DNA of 64,000 nt from Thioalkalivibrio nitratireducens DSM 14787 (GCF_000321415.2 NC_019902.2:1612001-1676000), one strand, 5' to 3'. Counted from the first letter of the stretch, positions 48,671 through 58,813 are shown. Program-made: numbers and translations. The notes: a model not told the origin generated them from the sequence alone.

Positions 48671-50484
48671 GGCCGCGACGATTCAGCCACCTGAACGAGG
48701 CATGGGCATTCGTTCTGGTCGATCGGCTGCACCGGGGTCACGGAATCCGCGACTTCTGCATTGCCCCCGGCAGCCGCAGCGCGCCGCTGGTGCTGGCGCT
48801 GGCCCGCCATGTCCAGCATCACGCCGAGTTGCGGCTTCACACCCATTTCGACGAACGCGGTCTCGCGTTCTACGCACTTGGGCTGACCAAATCCGGGCAT
48901 CGGCCTGTCACGGTGATCACGACCTCCGGCACCGCGGTCGCCAACCTGCACCCGGCGATCATCGAGGCCTTCGAGACGCATTGCCCGCTGATCGCGCTGA
49001 CCGCGGATCGCCCCGAGGAACTGCAGGACTGCGGCGCGAACCAGGCGATCCGGCAACGCGGCCTGTTCGGAGGCAACCTGCGCGGTGAGCTGCGCCTTCC
49101 TGCGCCCGGCCCCGGCTGGTCAGCCGCCCGCCTGCACTGGGAACTCGACGCGGCTCTCGCCGGATTGCACGGATCCGACGCCGGCCCGGTCCACATCAAC
49201 GCCCCGTTCCGCGAGCCCCTGTATGGAGCTGCGGAGGTCGAGGGTCGCAACCACCCACCGGACGCCGGAACCCGTAGGGTGGAAGAGCGAAGCCTGATCC
49301 GCCATACCGACCACACACCCGCCGGATCGGCGCAGAACGCAAACCGATTCGAGGCCGGCGCTAGCCAGGTCCTGCACGCGTGGGTCTCGGATCTGGACGA
49401 TAAGCCGCAACCCGAGCCTTCGCGGCCCCCGACCGCTGCACTGCCGACGTTGCAGGGGCCGCTCCTGCTGGTGGCCGGGCACCTGGAGGCGGAAGAGGCG
49501 CAGGCGGTGCTGGACCTTGCGCAGCGTTACCAGATGCCCGTATTTGCGGACTTCGGCAGCCAGCTCCGCCTGGTCGAGCACCCGTGCATGCCGGGTGCCG
49601 CCGACCTGCTGCTCGCCAGCCCCCGAGGGCAGCAGGCGCTCGGCTCGGTCCGCCAGATCCTCCAGTTTGGCGGGCGCCTCACCGGTAAACGCCTGAACCA
49701 GTGGCTGGCGGAATTCCCCGGTGAACGCTGGCTGGTCAGTCGCCACTCCGCCAGGCTCGATCCGGCGCACCGGGCCGTTGCGGTCCAGTGCGACATCCCG
49801 GAGCTTTGCCGGCACTTGGAGCTCCCGTCGCCGGCCGATCTCGGCTTGGCGGATGTCGAGCGGGAACTGCATACCCTGGTCGACGACGCCCTGGCCGAGG
49901 AGTTCTCGGAACTGGCGGCCGCACGGATCGTCAGCGAGGAGATCCCGCCAGACATGGCATTGATGGCGGGCAACAGCCTGAGTATTCGGCTGCTGGACTT
50001 GTTCGCCCGCCCCGGTCACGGAAACCCCTGCGTGACCCACCGGGGCGCAAGCGGAATCGACGGTCTGGTTGCCAGCGCCTGCGGTTTCGCACGCCGGCAC
50101 CCGACGGGCGTGACGCTACTGCTCGGCGATCTATCGCTGCTGCACGACCTGAACAGCCTCGCATTGGCTGCCCGCAGCTCCGTGCCGCTGGTGATCGTGC
50201 TGCTGAACAACGACGGCGGCGGGATCTTCCACCTGCTGCCCGCACGCGGGCAGAGTACATACTTCGAACCGCTGTTCCAGTTGCCGCATGGATTGGATTT
50301 CCGGCAGGCGGCCGGGCAGTTCGGACTGCGGTATGCGGCGCCGGGATCGGCGCCGGATTTCCGCGCTGTCTACCGGGACGCCTGCGCGCGCGACGGCTGC
50401 ACACTGATCGAGCTGCGGTTTCCGGCCGGCCGGAGTGCCGAACTGCTGCAGGGCCTGTACCAGCGCCTCGGCGACATTCAATGA
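48664..50484 (+). CDS. menD: MenD, SEPHCHC synthase, with an in-frame repeat-encoded insert
   Basis: 606 aa ThDP enzyme joining isochorismate and 2-oxoglutarate. Markers: FCIAPGSRSAPLVLAL, HFDERGLAFYALGLTK and TSGTAVANLHPAIIEA at the N-terminus; NSLSIRLLDLFA, THRGASGIDGL and GDLSLLHDLNSLAL at the C-terminal ThDP site. Residues about 200-240 (ending near RFEAGASQV) do not look like MenD. They contain TRRVEERSLIRHTD, encoded by a GTAGGG-type palindromic repeat at 49274-49303. The insert lies in the linker after the first domain, so activity may be kept. Overlaps menF and menH. Confidence 0.92.
   Translation: MLRPRRFSHLNEAWAFVLVDRLHRGHGIRDFCIAPGSRSAPLVLALARHVQHHAELRLHTHFDERGLAFYALGLTKSGHRPVTVITTSGTAVANLHPAIIEAFETHCPLIALTADRPEELQDCGANQAIRQRGLFGGNLRGELRLPAPGPGWSAARLHWELDAALAGLHGSDAGPVHINAPFREPLYGAAEVEGRNHPPDAGTRRVEERSLIRHTDHTPAGSAQNANRFEAGASQVLHAWVSDLDDKPQPEPSRPPTAALPTLQGPLLLVAGHLEAEEAQAVLDLAQRYQMPVFADFGSQLRLVEHPCMPGAADLLLASPRGQQALGSVRQILQFGGRLTGKRLNQWLAEFPGERWLVSRHSARLDPAHRAVAVQCDIPELCRHLELPSPADLGLADVERELHTLVDDALAEEFSELAAARIVSEEIPPDMALMAGNSLSIRLLDLFARPGHGNPCVTHRGASGIDGLVASACGFARRHPTGVTLLLGDLSLLHDLNSLALAARSSVPLVIVLLNNDGGGIFHLLPARGQSTYFEPLFQLPHGLDFRQAAGQFGLRYAAPGSAPDFRAVYRDACARDGCTLIELRFPAGRSAELLQGLYQRLGDIQ
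49274..49303 (+). repeat. GTAGGG-type palindromic repeat inside menD
   Basis: A 30-bp core starting GTAGGGTGGAAGAGCGAAGC and ending GATCCGCC; its copy in menC (52409-52438) differs at a few positions. Same frame in both genes (TRR.E.RS.IR). A third relative is at 58814-58843. Confidence 0.85.
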
Positions 50485-51269
50485 TGGGGGCTCCGGGGGC
50501 CAAGGACCGCCCGACGGTCCTGCTGCTGCACGGCTTCATGGGCACTGGATTGGACTGGATCGAGACGGCCCGGAACCTCGCGCCGGCGTTCCGCTGCCTG
50601 TTGCCGGATCTGCCCGGGCACGACGGCCGCCCGCTGGACCTGGGGGGCATGGAAGCTTCTTTCGAAGCCTACACGGACTGGCTTTGGCATACGCTCGAAC
50701 CCGCGCTGCCGCGCCACTTCGCACTGGCCGGGTACTCGCTGGGCGGGAGGCTCGCGCTGGATCTCGCCTGCCGCTTTCCGGAGCGGGTCAGCGCCCTGAT
50801 CCTGGAAAGCGCCCATCCGGGCCTGTCCGAGCCGCGGGAGCGTCGCGAGCGCGCACGGCACGATGAGGACTGGGCGCGCCGCTTCGAAAATGGGCCCTGG
50901 CCCGCAGTGCTTGCGCACTGGTACCGGCAGCCGGTCTTCGCATCCCTGACCGACGCACAGCGCGACTCGTTCATCGCCCGGCGTGCCCGGCATTCCCCAC
51001 AGACGCTGGCCCGCGTGCTGCGCGCGACGAACCTCGCCCGGCAGCCGGATCGCTGGCACGACCTGCCGCGGCTGCCGATGCCGATCGCCTTCATCGCCGG
51101 TGCGGAGGACCCGAAGTTCTGCACGGTCGGTGAGCGGATGGCCCGGATGCTGCCCGAGCTGACCCTTGTCAAACTCGACGGCGTGGGGCATAACTGCCAC
51201 GCTACGGCCCCGGCACAGGTCGCGGCCGTCATTCACCGTCTGTGCACGATCGAGCGCACCCCTTCATGA
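50481..51269 (+). CDS. menH: MenH, SHCHC synthase (alpha/beta hydrolase)
   Basis: 262 aa alpha/beta hydrolase. Oxyanion region [13 protein letters not shown], nucleophile Ser in [15 protein letters not shown], acid Asp in [11 protein letters not shown], His in [13 protein letters not shown]. Removes pyruvate from SEPHCHC. The position between menD and menB, with ATGA overlaps on both sides, supports the assignment. ATG 50481 or 50484. Confidence 0.9.
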   Translation: MMGAPGAKDRPTVLLLHGFMGTGLDWIETARNLAPAFRCLLPDLPGHDGRPLDLGGMEASFEAYTDWLWHTLEPALPRHFALAGYSLGGRLALDLACRFPERVSALILESAHPGLSEPRERRERARHDEDWARRFENGPWPAVLAHWYRQPVFASLTDAQRDSFIARRARHSPQTLARVLRATNLARQPDRWHDLPRLPMPIAFIAGAEDPKFCTVGERMARMLPELTLVKLDGVGHNCHATAPAQVAAVIHRLCTIERTPS

Positions 51270-52123
51270 GCACCGCAGCCTCCCATCTCTGTTCGATTCT
51301 TCCGGCGCTGGACTGGCAGGACCATTCCGCGTCCTTCCGGGACATCCGCTACCACAAGGCGGAAGGGATCGCGAAGATCACGATCCACCGCCCGGAAATC
51401 CGCAACGCGTTCCGCCCGCTGACGGTGAAGGAGATGCGGCAGGCCCTGGCCGATGCCCGCTTCGACGAAGGCATCGGCGTGATCGTGCTGACCGGGCAGG
51501 GCGATCTCGCGTTCTGCTCCGGCGGCGACCAGCGGGTGCGCGGCGATTCCGGCTACCGCGACGAGAACGGCATGCACCACCTGAACGTGCTCGACCTGCA
51601 GCGCGAGATCCGCTCCTGCCCCAAGCCGGTGATCGCGATGGTCGCCGGCTACGCGATCGGCGGCGGCCATGTGCTGCACGTCGTCTGCGACCTGACCATC
51701 GCCGCCGACAACGCGCGCTTCGGCCAGACCGGGCCCAAGGTCGGTTCCTTCGACGGCGGATTCGGAGCCAGTTACCTCGCCAACGTGGTCGGCCAGAAAA
51801 AAGCCCGGGAGATCTGGTTCCTGTGCCGGCAGTATGATGCCCGGGAGGCGCTGGCCATGGGCCTCGTGAACACGGTCGTTCCGCTCGCGGAGCTGGAACG
51901 CGAGACCGTGGCCTGGTGTCGGCAGATCCTCGAGCACTCGCCCACCGCGCTACGGATGCTGAAATCCGCGTTCAACGCCGGCACCGACGGCCAGGCCGGG
52001 ATCCAGGAACTGGCCGGCAACGCAACGATGCTGTTCTACATGACCGAGGAAGGCCAGGAAGGGCGCAACGCCTACCTGGAAAAGCGCCTCCCGGACTTCG
52101 GCAAGTTCAAGCGCCAGCCGTGA
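51266..52123 (+). CDS. menB: MenB, 1,4-dihydroxy-2-naphthoyl-CoA synthase
   Basis: 285 aa crotonase fold. [36 protein letters not shown] and [18 protein letters not shown] carry the oxyanion-hole glycines and the conserved Asp of MenB. It cyclises OSB-CoA. The C-terminal [19 protein letters not shown] is typical. ATGA overlap with menH, GTGA with menC. Confidence 0.95.
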   Translation: MSTAASHLCSILPALDWQDHSASFRDIRYHKAEGIAKITIHRPEIRNAFRPLTVKEMRQALADARFDEGIGVIVLTGQGDLAFCSGGDQRVRGDSGYRDENGMHHLNVLDLQREIRSCPKPVIAMVAGYAIGGGHVLHVVCDLTIAADNARFGQTGPKVGSFDGGFGASYLANVVGQKKAREIWFLCRQYDAREALAMGLVNTVVPLAELERETVAWCRQILEHSPTALRMLKSAFNAGTDGQAGIQELAGNATMLFYMTEEGQEGRNAYLEKRLPDFGKFKRQP

Positions 52124-53352
52124 GCGAGGCGCTGCTCGGCGCAGTCACGGGCGTCGACCTGTGGCATTACCGGCTGCCGCTGAGACACCCCCTGCACCTC
52201 GGCGGCCTTGTCTTCGATCACCGCTCCGGCCTCCTGCTCGAATGGCGCACGTCCCCGGACCGCGTGGTCTGGTCCGAGATCGCCCCCCTCCCCGGCTTCA
52301 GCTGCGAATCCCTGGACACCTGCGTTACCGAATGCCGCCGGTTCTTCGCGGGCCACCACGTCCACAATGCCGCCGCCACATTCAACGCGCCGCCCAATCC
52401 CGAAACCCGTAGGGCGGAAAAGCGAAGCGTCATCCGCCGTTCCACCGGCGTACGCGCAGATTCGGCGCCAGATGCCCACGTAGGCCAGCGCAGGCAGCAA
52501 ATCCCCGTCCGGCAGGGTCCGGAAGCGGCGGGACCCACCCACGATCCCGAAGATGCGACATCGCAGGCAGCCACAGCCACCTTGGTCCTGGAAGCCCTCG
52601 GGCAGAGCATTCCCCAAGACCTCAGCCCCTCCGTTCGTTTCGGACTCGAATGCGGCCTGCTGCAACTGACCGTGCCACTGCCCGCCGCGCCACGGCCCAC
52701 CCTCTGCCTGCTGGTCACCGCGGACGGGCCGATCGACCCTGCGGCCCTTTCGGACAGCACCTGCGTGAAGCTGAAGGTAGGCCAACGGGATCCCGCCGAG
52801 GAGCGACAGCGAATGCGGTGGATCCTTGATGCAGTACCCGCCACCGCCCGGCTGCGCCTCGACGCCAACCGCGCCTGGTCGCTGGAGCAGGCCGCCGCAT
52901 TCTGCGCCGACCTCGACCCGCAACGGGTCGAGTACATTGAAGAACCGCTGCGTCCGGGCCTGTCCTACAGCGGGTGGCACGAGCACATCCCGATCCCCTT
53001 CGCCTGGGATGAAACCCTGCGCGAGCGGCCGGAACCCCGCCTGGACATCCCAGGACTGCGCGCCGTGGTCCTGAAACCGATGCTGACCGGGCTGTCCCGG
53101 ACCCAGACGCTGGTAGAACAGGCGCAGGTCGTCGGGATCCAGCCGGTGCTCAGCGGTGCCTACGAATCCAACCTCAGTCTCGATCTCTACGCCCAACTCG
53201 CCGCACTGTGGTCCCTGGAGGGGCCGCACGGGCTGGACACCCTTCGCCCGTTCTCCATGGCGCTACTGCAGCCACCGCGGTTCCTGCATCGGAACAGACC
53301 GCTTCCGTTGCTCGGCCGCGAGCAGCTCGAACACCTGGGGCGGCTGCTGTGA
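52120..53352 (+). CDS. menC: MenC, o-succinylbenzoate synthase, with an in-frame repeat-encoded insert
   Basis: 410 aa, longer than usual (about 320-370). Enolase superfamily residues are present: KLKVG (KxK), [33 protein letters not shown]. Dehydrates SHCHC to OSB. Residues about 90-155 ([19 protein letters not shown] onward to GPTHDPED) look foreign. They include [14 protein letters not shown] from a palindromic repeat at 52409-52438, in the same frame as the menD copy. The insert lies in the N-terminal capping domain. GTG start overlapping menB; overlaps menE. Confidence 0.9.
   Translation: MSEALLGAVTGVDLWHYRLPLRHPLHLGGLVFDHRSGLLLEWRTSPDRVVWSEIAPLPGFSCESLDTCVTECRRFFAGHHVHNAAATFNAPPNPETRRAEKRSVIRRSTGVRADSAPDAHVGQRRQQIPVRQGPEAAGPTHDPEDATSQAATATLVLEALGQSIPQDLSPSVRFGLECGLLQLTVPLPAAPRPTLCLLVTADGPIDPAALSDSTCVKLKVGQRDPAEERQRMRWILDAVPATARLRLDANRAWSLEQAAAFCADLDPQRVEYIEEPLRPGLSYSGWHEHIPIPFAWDETLRERPEPRLDIPGLRAVVLKPMLTGLSRTQTLVEQAQVVGIQPVLSGAYESNLSLDLYAQLAALWSLEGPHGLDTLRPFSMALLQPPRFLHRNRPLPLLGREQLEHLGRLL
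52409..52438 (+). repeat. GTAGGG-type palindromic repeat inside menC
   Basis: A 30-bp core starting GTAGGGCGGAAAAGCGAAGC and ending CATCCGCC. Matches 49274-49303 in menD; the flanks (CCGAAACCC before, TTCGGCGC after) also look related. Confidence 0.85.
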
Positions 53353-54710
53353 CCTTCGCGACCGATCCCTGCCTGGTCCGTGCCGGCGCCCGAGCCTTCG
53401 GGGACGCACCGGCTTTGCTCGGACCCGACGTCCGGCTCTCGTTCCGCGAACTCGACCAGCTCGTCGATGCCCGCGCCCGGAGCCTGGCCGCGCAGGGCGA
53501 TTCCGGGAACTGGGTGATTCATCGGGCAACGCCGAACGCATCGAGTCTGATCGAGTTCCTCGCGCTGCTGCGGGCCGAATCCAGCGTGCTGCCGGTCAAC
53601 CCGGCCCTCCCGGCGGCGGCGCTGTCTCGGCTGATCGGGCAACAGGGGATCGTGCGCTTCGCGGACTCACGCACCGACCCGGCACTGGGGCTGCACAGCG
53701 AATCTCCCGGAGCCGGCGGAAACGGCCCGCAAGGACTGGAATGGCCGGCACCTGCGCCGCTGACTGGCATGCTGACCTCCGGCTCCACCGGCGAGCCCAA
53801 GGTGGCCGTGCACAGCGAGCGCAACCATGTCCTCAGCGCCGAGGGCTTCGCAGCCGCGATCCCCATCGGCCCCGGAGACCGTTACCTGCTGGCGCTGCCG
53901 TGGTTCCACGTCGGCGGGCTCGCGATCCTGTTTCGCTGCGTTCTGCACGGTGCGGCCATCGTGCTCGGAGGGCGTGCGGAGGACGCGCACTTTCTGCGCA
54001 CCATGGGTGTCACCCATGCCTCCATGGTCGAGACGCAGCTTCGCCGTCTGCTCGCCGCGCCCGACCCACTGCCGCCCCTGCGCTGCGTGCTGCTGGGCGG
54101 TGGTCCGGTGCGCGCCTCGGTACGCGGCGCGGCGCTGGCACGCGGCCTGCCGGTCTGGCAGAGCTACGGCCTCACCGAGACGGCTTCGCTGGTCATCGCC
54201 GAGGATCCGGACGGACGGGTGCATCTCCTGCCACACCGCGAATGCCGGATCGCCGACGATGGCGAGATCCTCGTGCGGGGCGGCACGCTGTTCCTCGGTT
54301 ACCTGGACCGCGGCACGCCGGTGCCGGCTAACGACGCCGGCGGCTGGTTCCACACCCGCGACCTCGGCGAATGGGACACAGCCGGCTTCCGGGTGACCGG
54401 GCGGCTCGACAACCGTTTCATCAGCGGCGGCGAGAACGTGCAGCCCGAGGCGATCGAAGCGGTGTTGCGCGAGCATCCGGTGATCGCCGAGGCCGTCGTC
54501 GTGCCACGGCCCGACGACGAATTCGGACAACGCCCGGTCGCGTTCCTGGACTGCATCGGAGCAGTCCGTGAGGATGCCCTGCGCGACTGGCTGCGGCCGC
54601 GGCTGAACCCCTGGCTGCTGCCTGTGGCGTTCCATCCCCTGCCCCGCAATGACGGCATGAAGTTCCGCCGCGCGGACCTGCTCCGGCTCGCGGCGCAACC
54701 CGTACCCTGA
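53349..54710 (+). CDS. menE: MenE, o-succinylbenzoate-CoA ligase
   Basis: 453 aa adenylate-forming enzyme. P-loop-like LTSGSTGEPKVAVHS, YGLTETASLVI, WFHTRDLGEWD, GRLDNRFISGGENVQPEAIE and C-terminal Lys in PRNDGMKFRRADL. Activates OSB to OSB-CoA for MenB. GTG start overlapping the menC stop. Confidence 0.93.
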   Translation: MTFATDPCLVRAGARAFGDAPALLGPDVRLSFRELDQLVDARARSLAAQGDSGNWVIHRATPNASSLIEFLALLRAESSVLPVNPALPAAALSRLIGQQGIVRFADSRTDPALGLHSESPGAGGNGPQGLEWPAPAPLTGMLTSGSTGEPKVAVHSERNHVLSAEGFAAAIPIGPGDRYLLALPWFHVGGLAILFRCVLHGAAIVLGGRAEDAHFLRTMGVTHASMVETQLRRLLAAPDPLPPLRCVLLGGGPVRASVRGAALARGLPVWQSYGLTETASLVIAEDPDGRVHLLPHRECRIADDGEILVRGGTLFLGYLDRGTPVPANDAGGWFHTRDLGEWDTAGFRVTGRLDNRFISGGENVQPEAIEAVLREHPVIAEAVVVPRPDDEFGQRPVAFLDCIGAVREDALRDWLRPRLNPWLLPVAFHPLPRNDGMKFRRADLLRLAAQPVP

Positions 54711-54721
54711 AGGAGACCCCC

Positions 54722-55144
54722 ATGCCGATCTGGAAACGCCCCGTGGACCTGGACGCGGTCAACCAGGCCAACCGCAACACCCTGATGGACGCGCTGGGCA
54801 TCCGCGTGACCGCAGTCGACGACGACGCGCTGTACGGCACGCTCCCCGTCGACGAGCGCACCCGCCAGCCCTTCGGCTTTCTGCACGGCGGCGCGTCGGT
54901 AGCGCTGGCGGAGACCCTCGGCAGCATCGCCGCCAACCTCGCCGCCGACCCCGGCTGCGTCTGCATGGGCGTGGAGGTCAACGCGAACCACCTGAAGGCC
55001 GTGCGCTCAGGCGTGGTCACCGGCTGTGCGCGCCCCCAGCAGATCGGCCGCAGCATCCAGGTCTGGGACGTCCGTCTCGAGAATGAGCGACAGGAACGGG
55101 TCTGCGTAGCCCGCCTGACCATTGCGGTGCGTGAACCACGCTGA
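54722..55144 (+). CDS. menI: DHNA-CoA thioesterase (MenI/YdiI-like hotdog protein)
   Basis: 140 aa single hotdog domain: TRQPFGFLHGGASVALAETLGSIAANLA (with the HGG motif and the following Glu of the EntH/PaaI/YdiI group), then GVEVNANHLKAVRSGVV. The position after menE, with RBS AAGGAGACCCCC, supports cleavage of DHNA-CoA as its role. The later genes menA and ubiE are not in the window. Confidence 0.88.
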   Translation: MPIWKRPVDLDAVNQANRNTLMDALGIRVTAVDDDALYGTLPVDERTRQPFGFLHGGASVALAETLGSIAANLAADPGCVCMGVEVNANHLKAVRSGVVTGCARPQQIGRSIQVWDVRLENERQERVCVARLTIAVREPR

Positions 55145-55219
55145 GCCCGCCTTGGGGGCACCGTCATTGATCGGCTCCGGCCAGTTCCTGGACGATTCCT
55201 TCCGGGCCTGGTGAGCGGA

Positions 55220-56539
55220 TCACGGCGGACTCAATCCGCGCTGCCTGAAATCCTTGCAGATCGCTTCTAACGTCTTGTCACGGGCCGCTTCGCGGATCTT
55301 CTTGGATGCGAAGTTACGGATCACGCGATTCCGAAGGCCCGAGTCGCGGAGCCCCAGCAGCCGGAAGCCCCGGCGCACCAGGGACTTCGTCAGGCGCTCC
55401 GTACGCTGGTCGAATGGACCCGCCAGCCGCGCATGTACCGCCTTGCAGGTCACCTGTGGCCACGGCCGGAGGCTCACCGGGTCCCGTGCGGTGCCGAAGA
55501 GCGGAATCAACTGCACGAACTCGGGGTCGCGCACCGCAGAGTCCGAGCCGCGCTGCACCATGGGCTGAAAGTCCGCGAGCTTCTGCTGCGCTTCGAACCG
55601 GCGGACCCAATCGCGGACGATCTCGTTGTCACGGTGCACCACCAAGTGGTCGCGCAGGAATTTTTGAGCGTTGCGCCTTCCGAGCTGAAAGTCGTGCATG
55701 CGCAGCGTCGAGTCGATGAATCCGGCAAAACCGCCCAGACCGGCGCTGGCGATGTCCGTCTCCTCCACTTCCACCCCTTTGACCGTTCGCGCCGGCGGCT
55801 TTTCCGGCCGGAGCGGCACGATCAGGAAGCGGCTGTAGACGTCCTCGTGCAGTGCCAGCATCAGTTCCTCGGGTTTGAAGCGCGTCTGGCTCTTCAGCGT
55901 CGGCAACAGTGCGAACGCCGACGCCAGCATGTCGGGCATCTCGCCGAGATCGGGCACCAAACGGCCGGTGTCGTCGGGAAAAGGGTCGATCATCAGCACC
56001 GCACGGTCGGCCTTTTCCGGATCGCGGGCATTGTGCACGTCCGGCGCTCCCGACAGAGCGACCCGGGCCGTTTCCAACGGCTCGTTGTTCAAGAGCCCGC
56101 CGTCCACGCTCCAGAAGGTGTACGGATGCATCTGGTGGGGTGCCAGGTCCGGGGTTATGCGGGGAGCAGGCGCCGATGCGTCGGCGCCGGCGGGCCGCGA
56201 CCAGGGGCGCGACTCGTAGCTGTGCAGATCGTTCAGCAGATACCGTGCCGGCAGGCCCACGGGAAATGCCGAAGTCGCCAGCGCGGCATCGCTGAGCAGG
56301 TTCCAGCCATCGTGTTCCGTACCCAGAGTGCCCCGCCAGTTGACTTCGGTGCCCCCGGACGGAAGGCCTTCGGGCTCGGAGCCGTGGGTTCCGTACACGG
56401 CGAAGTGACGCAGATCGGCGTGCTTGACCACCCGGTGACCGCGCACGCCGCCATCCGTGACCATGTCGATCAGGTACGGGACACCGCGAAGGTTCGTCAC
56501 GTGGAGGTAAAGCTGCAGGGGATTGGCCAGGTACGGCAT
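55220..56539 (-). pseudogene. Patatin-like phospholipase, 5'-truncated
   Basis: 439 codons. The C-terminal patatin parts are present: the catalytic Asp motif DGGLLNNEPLETA in YTFWSVDGGLLNNEPLE, and SAFPVGLPAR. The N-terminal oxyanion loop and GxSxG serine motif are absent; the frame begins MPYLANPLQLYLHVTNLRG, which looks internal. Just beyond, at 56612-56646, lies a dispersed-repeat fragment, so the 5' part was probably lost at that junction. Unlikely to be an active hydrolase. Convergent with menI. Confidence 0.7.
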
Positions 56540-56611
56540 TCCTCCCACGGCCCCCTGTCTGCGCACATCGGACACAGCGGGGGCTCGCAGTGACGGCCAT
56601 ACAGTCCCACC

Positions 56612-56646
56612 GTCATCGCGAGGGGCGAAGCCCCGTGGCGATCCAA
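56612..56646 (+). repeat. Fragment of the dispersed repeat
   Basis: GTCATCGCGAGGGGCGAAGC followed by CCCGTGGCGATCCA resembles the left interior arm of the MITE-like repeat (GTCATCGCGAGGAGCGAAG...CGTGGCGATCCA). Located at the truncated end of the patatin-like gene. Confidence 0.6.
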
Positions 56647-56792
56647 TCGCCACATGGACTGCCGCGCCCCTCGGGGGCTTCACACCGGTGGTCGGGCACC
56701 TCGAACCCGCCCCTATTCGGCACCCCCAAAGGGTCTACACTTCCGTCTCGGGTGCCGGTGCACACCACAACAGTATTCTGGGGGGAACAGAC

Positions 56793-58742
56793 ATGGAATT
56801 CACACACGAGGGCTTGCAGCGGGCGCGCTTCGAGCACGTTCGGGATGTGCGGTTGCCGCGACGTACCCCGTTCCATCCGTCGCCATCGAGCTGGCGTGAC
56901 GAGGTGCTGTATTTTTTGCTGGTCGACCGCTTCAGCGACGGCGCCGAGGAAACGCGCCCATTGCTCGACCGGAGCAACCGCGGCACTGGCCGCCCGGCAC
57001 TCGGTGGGGAGCCCTGGCGCTGGGATCGCTGGGCGCAATCGGGCCGCGATCGCTGGCAAGGGGGAACCCTGCAGGGCGTGCGCTCGAAACTTGGCTATCT
57101 GAAGCGGCTGGGTGTCACCGCGCTGTGGTTGAGTCCGGTGTTCAAGCAGCGCGGCCATCTCGACAGCTACCACGGCTACGGCGTGCAGGACTTCCTCGAG
57201 GTCGACCCCCGCTTGGGCAGCCGGGCCGATCTGGTCGAACTCGTGCAGGCTGCGCACGCCGAAGGCCTGCGCGTGATCCTGGACATCATCTTCAACCACT
57301 CGGGCGAGAACTGGACGTATCCTCCGGAGCTCCCGGGCGGTCCCTATACCCCCCACTACACCGCCGGGCGGCACCCGTTCGGGGCATGGCGCGGGCCGCT
57401 CGGTGAGCCCGTGGAGCAGATCGTCGATCCCGAGCACGGTGTCTGGCCCACCGAGTTGCAGGACCCGGAGCGCTACACGCGCGCCGGCAGCGGCAATCTC
57501 GGGGCCGGCGATCTCGAAGATCCCCACGCCGAGCACAAACGCACCGATTTCATCACGCTGCGCGATTTCGACCTTCAGGCTCCCGGGCTACTGAACGATC
57601 TCGCCCGCTGCTTCAAGTACTGGATTGCGCTCACCGATTGCGACGGCTTTCGGCTCGACACACTGAAGCACGTGAGCTTCGAGGAGGCGCGCAACTTCTG
57701 TGGGACGGTCAAGGAGTTCGCGGCGAACATCGGCAAGGCGGATTTCCTGCTGATCGGCGAGATCGCGGGCGGCGACTACAACCAGACCCGATATCTCGAC
57801 GTGCTGGCGCGCAACCTGGATGCGGCGCTCGACATTGGCGAGATGCGCGTCTCGCTCACCGGGCTGGCGAAGGGGCTGCAGCATCCGCTCGGGTATTTCG
57901 CGGGCTTCGACCCGGGATTTGCGGTGATGGGTTCGCACCGCAACCTCGGCGACCGTCACGTCTCGATTCTCGACGATCACGACCATGTCTTTGGCGCGAA
58001 GATCCGGTTCGCGGCCGAGGCGTCGAACGAGCATCAGGGAGCGGTGGCAGCGGCATTGCAGCTGTTTACGCTGGGCATTCCCTGCGTCTACTACGGCACC
58101 GAACAGGCGCTGGCAGGCCCCGAACCCAGCGAGCACCATTGGCTCCCCGGCTGGAAAGGCTCGGACGTCTACCTGCGCGAAGCCATGTTCGGGCCGGTAC
58201 ATCCGCGCAAGGGCGGCCGTGACGGTCTGCCGGATATACCGGACAACCTCGACACGTCCCTGCCCGGGTTCGGTCCTTTCGGCACGGCGGGGCATCACTG
58301 CTTCGACGAAAGTTACGGGCTCTACCGGCGCATGGCCGCGCTCGCGGCGCTGCGCGGGGCTCTTCCGGTGCTGCGGCACGGCCGCCAGTACCTGCGGCCG
58401 ATCTCTTTCCTCGGGATGCCGTTCGAGGTCCGGGGACCGGGCGAGCTCATCGCGTGGTCGCGCATTCTCGACGACGAAGAGTCCCTCTGCGTTGCGAACC
58501 CTCACGGCACCGACCGGCGTGGTGCGGACGTGATCGTCGATGCCAGCCTGAATCCCCCGGGGGCGGCGATGACCGTGCTGCTCAACACCGCCGAGGTCGC
58601 CGATCCGCAGGCGGGTGCAGCCCATCCCGCCGGCTCCGAGCTTCCCGTGCGCCGCCGCGGCGACGGGACTGCGTTCGTCGAGATCCGCAATCTTCCACCC
58701 TCCGAGGTGCTGGTGCTCAGCAATCATGCAGGTGTCGGGTAA
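56793..58742 (+). CDS. Glycoside hydrolase family 13 (alpha-amylase-type) enzyme
   Basis: 649 aa, no signal peptide, so probably cytoplasmic. GH13 regions are visible: VTALWLSPVFKQRGHLDSYHGYGVQDF, region I LRVILDIIFNHSG, region II DGFRLDTLKHV (nucleophile Asp), region III FLLIGEIAGG (acid/base Glu), region IV SILDDHDHV (His-Asp). A C-terminal beta domain follows. All catalytic residues are present. The substrate (glycogen, maltooligosaccharide or trehalose-related) cannot be fixed from sequence. RBS GGGGGGAACAGAC. Alone in its strand unit. Confidence 0.88.
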   Translation: MEFTHEGLQRARFEHVRDVRLPRRTPFHPSPSSWRDEVLYFLLVDRFSDGAEETRPLLDRSNRGTGRPALGGEPWRWDRWAQSGRDRWQGGTLQGVRSKLGYLKRLGVTALWLSPVFKQRGHLDSYHGYGVQDFLEVDPRLGSRADLVELVQAAHAEGLRVILDIIFNHSGENWTYPPELPGGPYTPHYTAGRHPFGAWRGPLGEPVEQIVDPEHGVWPTELQDPERYTRAGSGNLGAGDLEDPHAEHKRTDFITLRDFDLQAPGLLNDLARCFKYWIALTDCDGFRLDTLKHVSFEEARNFCGTVKEFAANIGKADFLLIGEIAGGDYNQTRYLDVLARNLDAALDIGEMRVSLTGLAKGLQHPLGYFAGFDPGFAVMGSHRNLGDRHVSILDDHDHVFGAKIRFAAEASNEHQGAVAAALQLFTLGIPCVYYGTEQALAGPEPSEHHWLPGWKGSDVYLREAMFGPVHPRKGGRDGLPDIPDNLDTSLPGFGPFGTAGHHCFDESYGLYRRMAALAALRGALPVLRHGRQYLRPISFLGMPFEVRGPGELIAWSRILDDEESLCVANPHGTDRRGADVIVDASLNPPGAAMTVLLNTAEVADPQAGAAHPAGSELPVRRRGDGTAFVEIRNLPPSEVLVLSNHAGVG

Positions 58743-58813
58743 CGGTCATCGTGCGCGGCCCCCACCCCCGACCATGAAGAAAGCGTAAATGCTCGTGTCA
58801 CCCGTCCAGCGCC

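Noticed and set aside
55145-55219. Terminator between menI and the patatin-like gene
   Set aside because: No stem longer than 4-5 bp and no T-tract on either strand.
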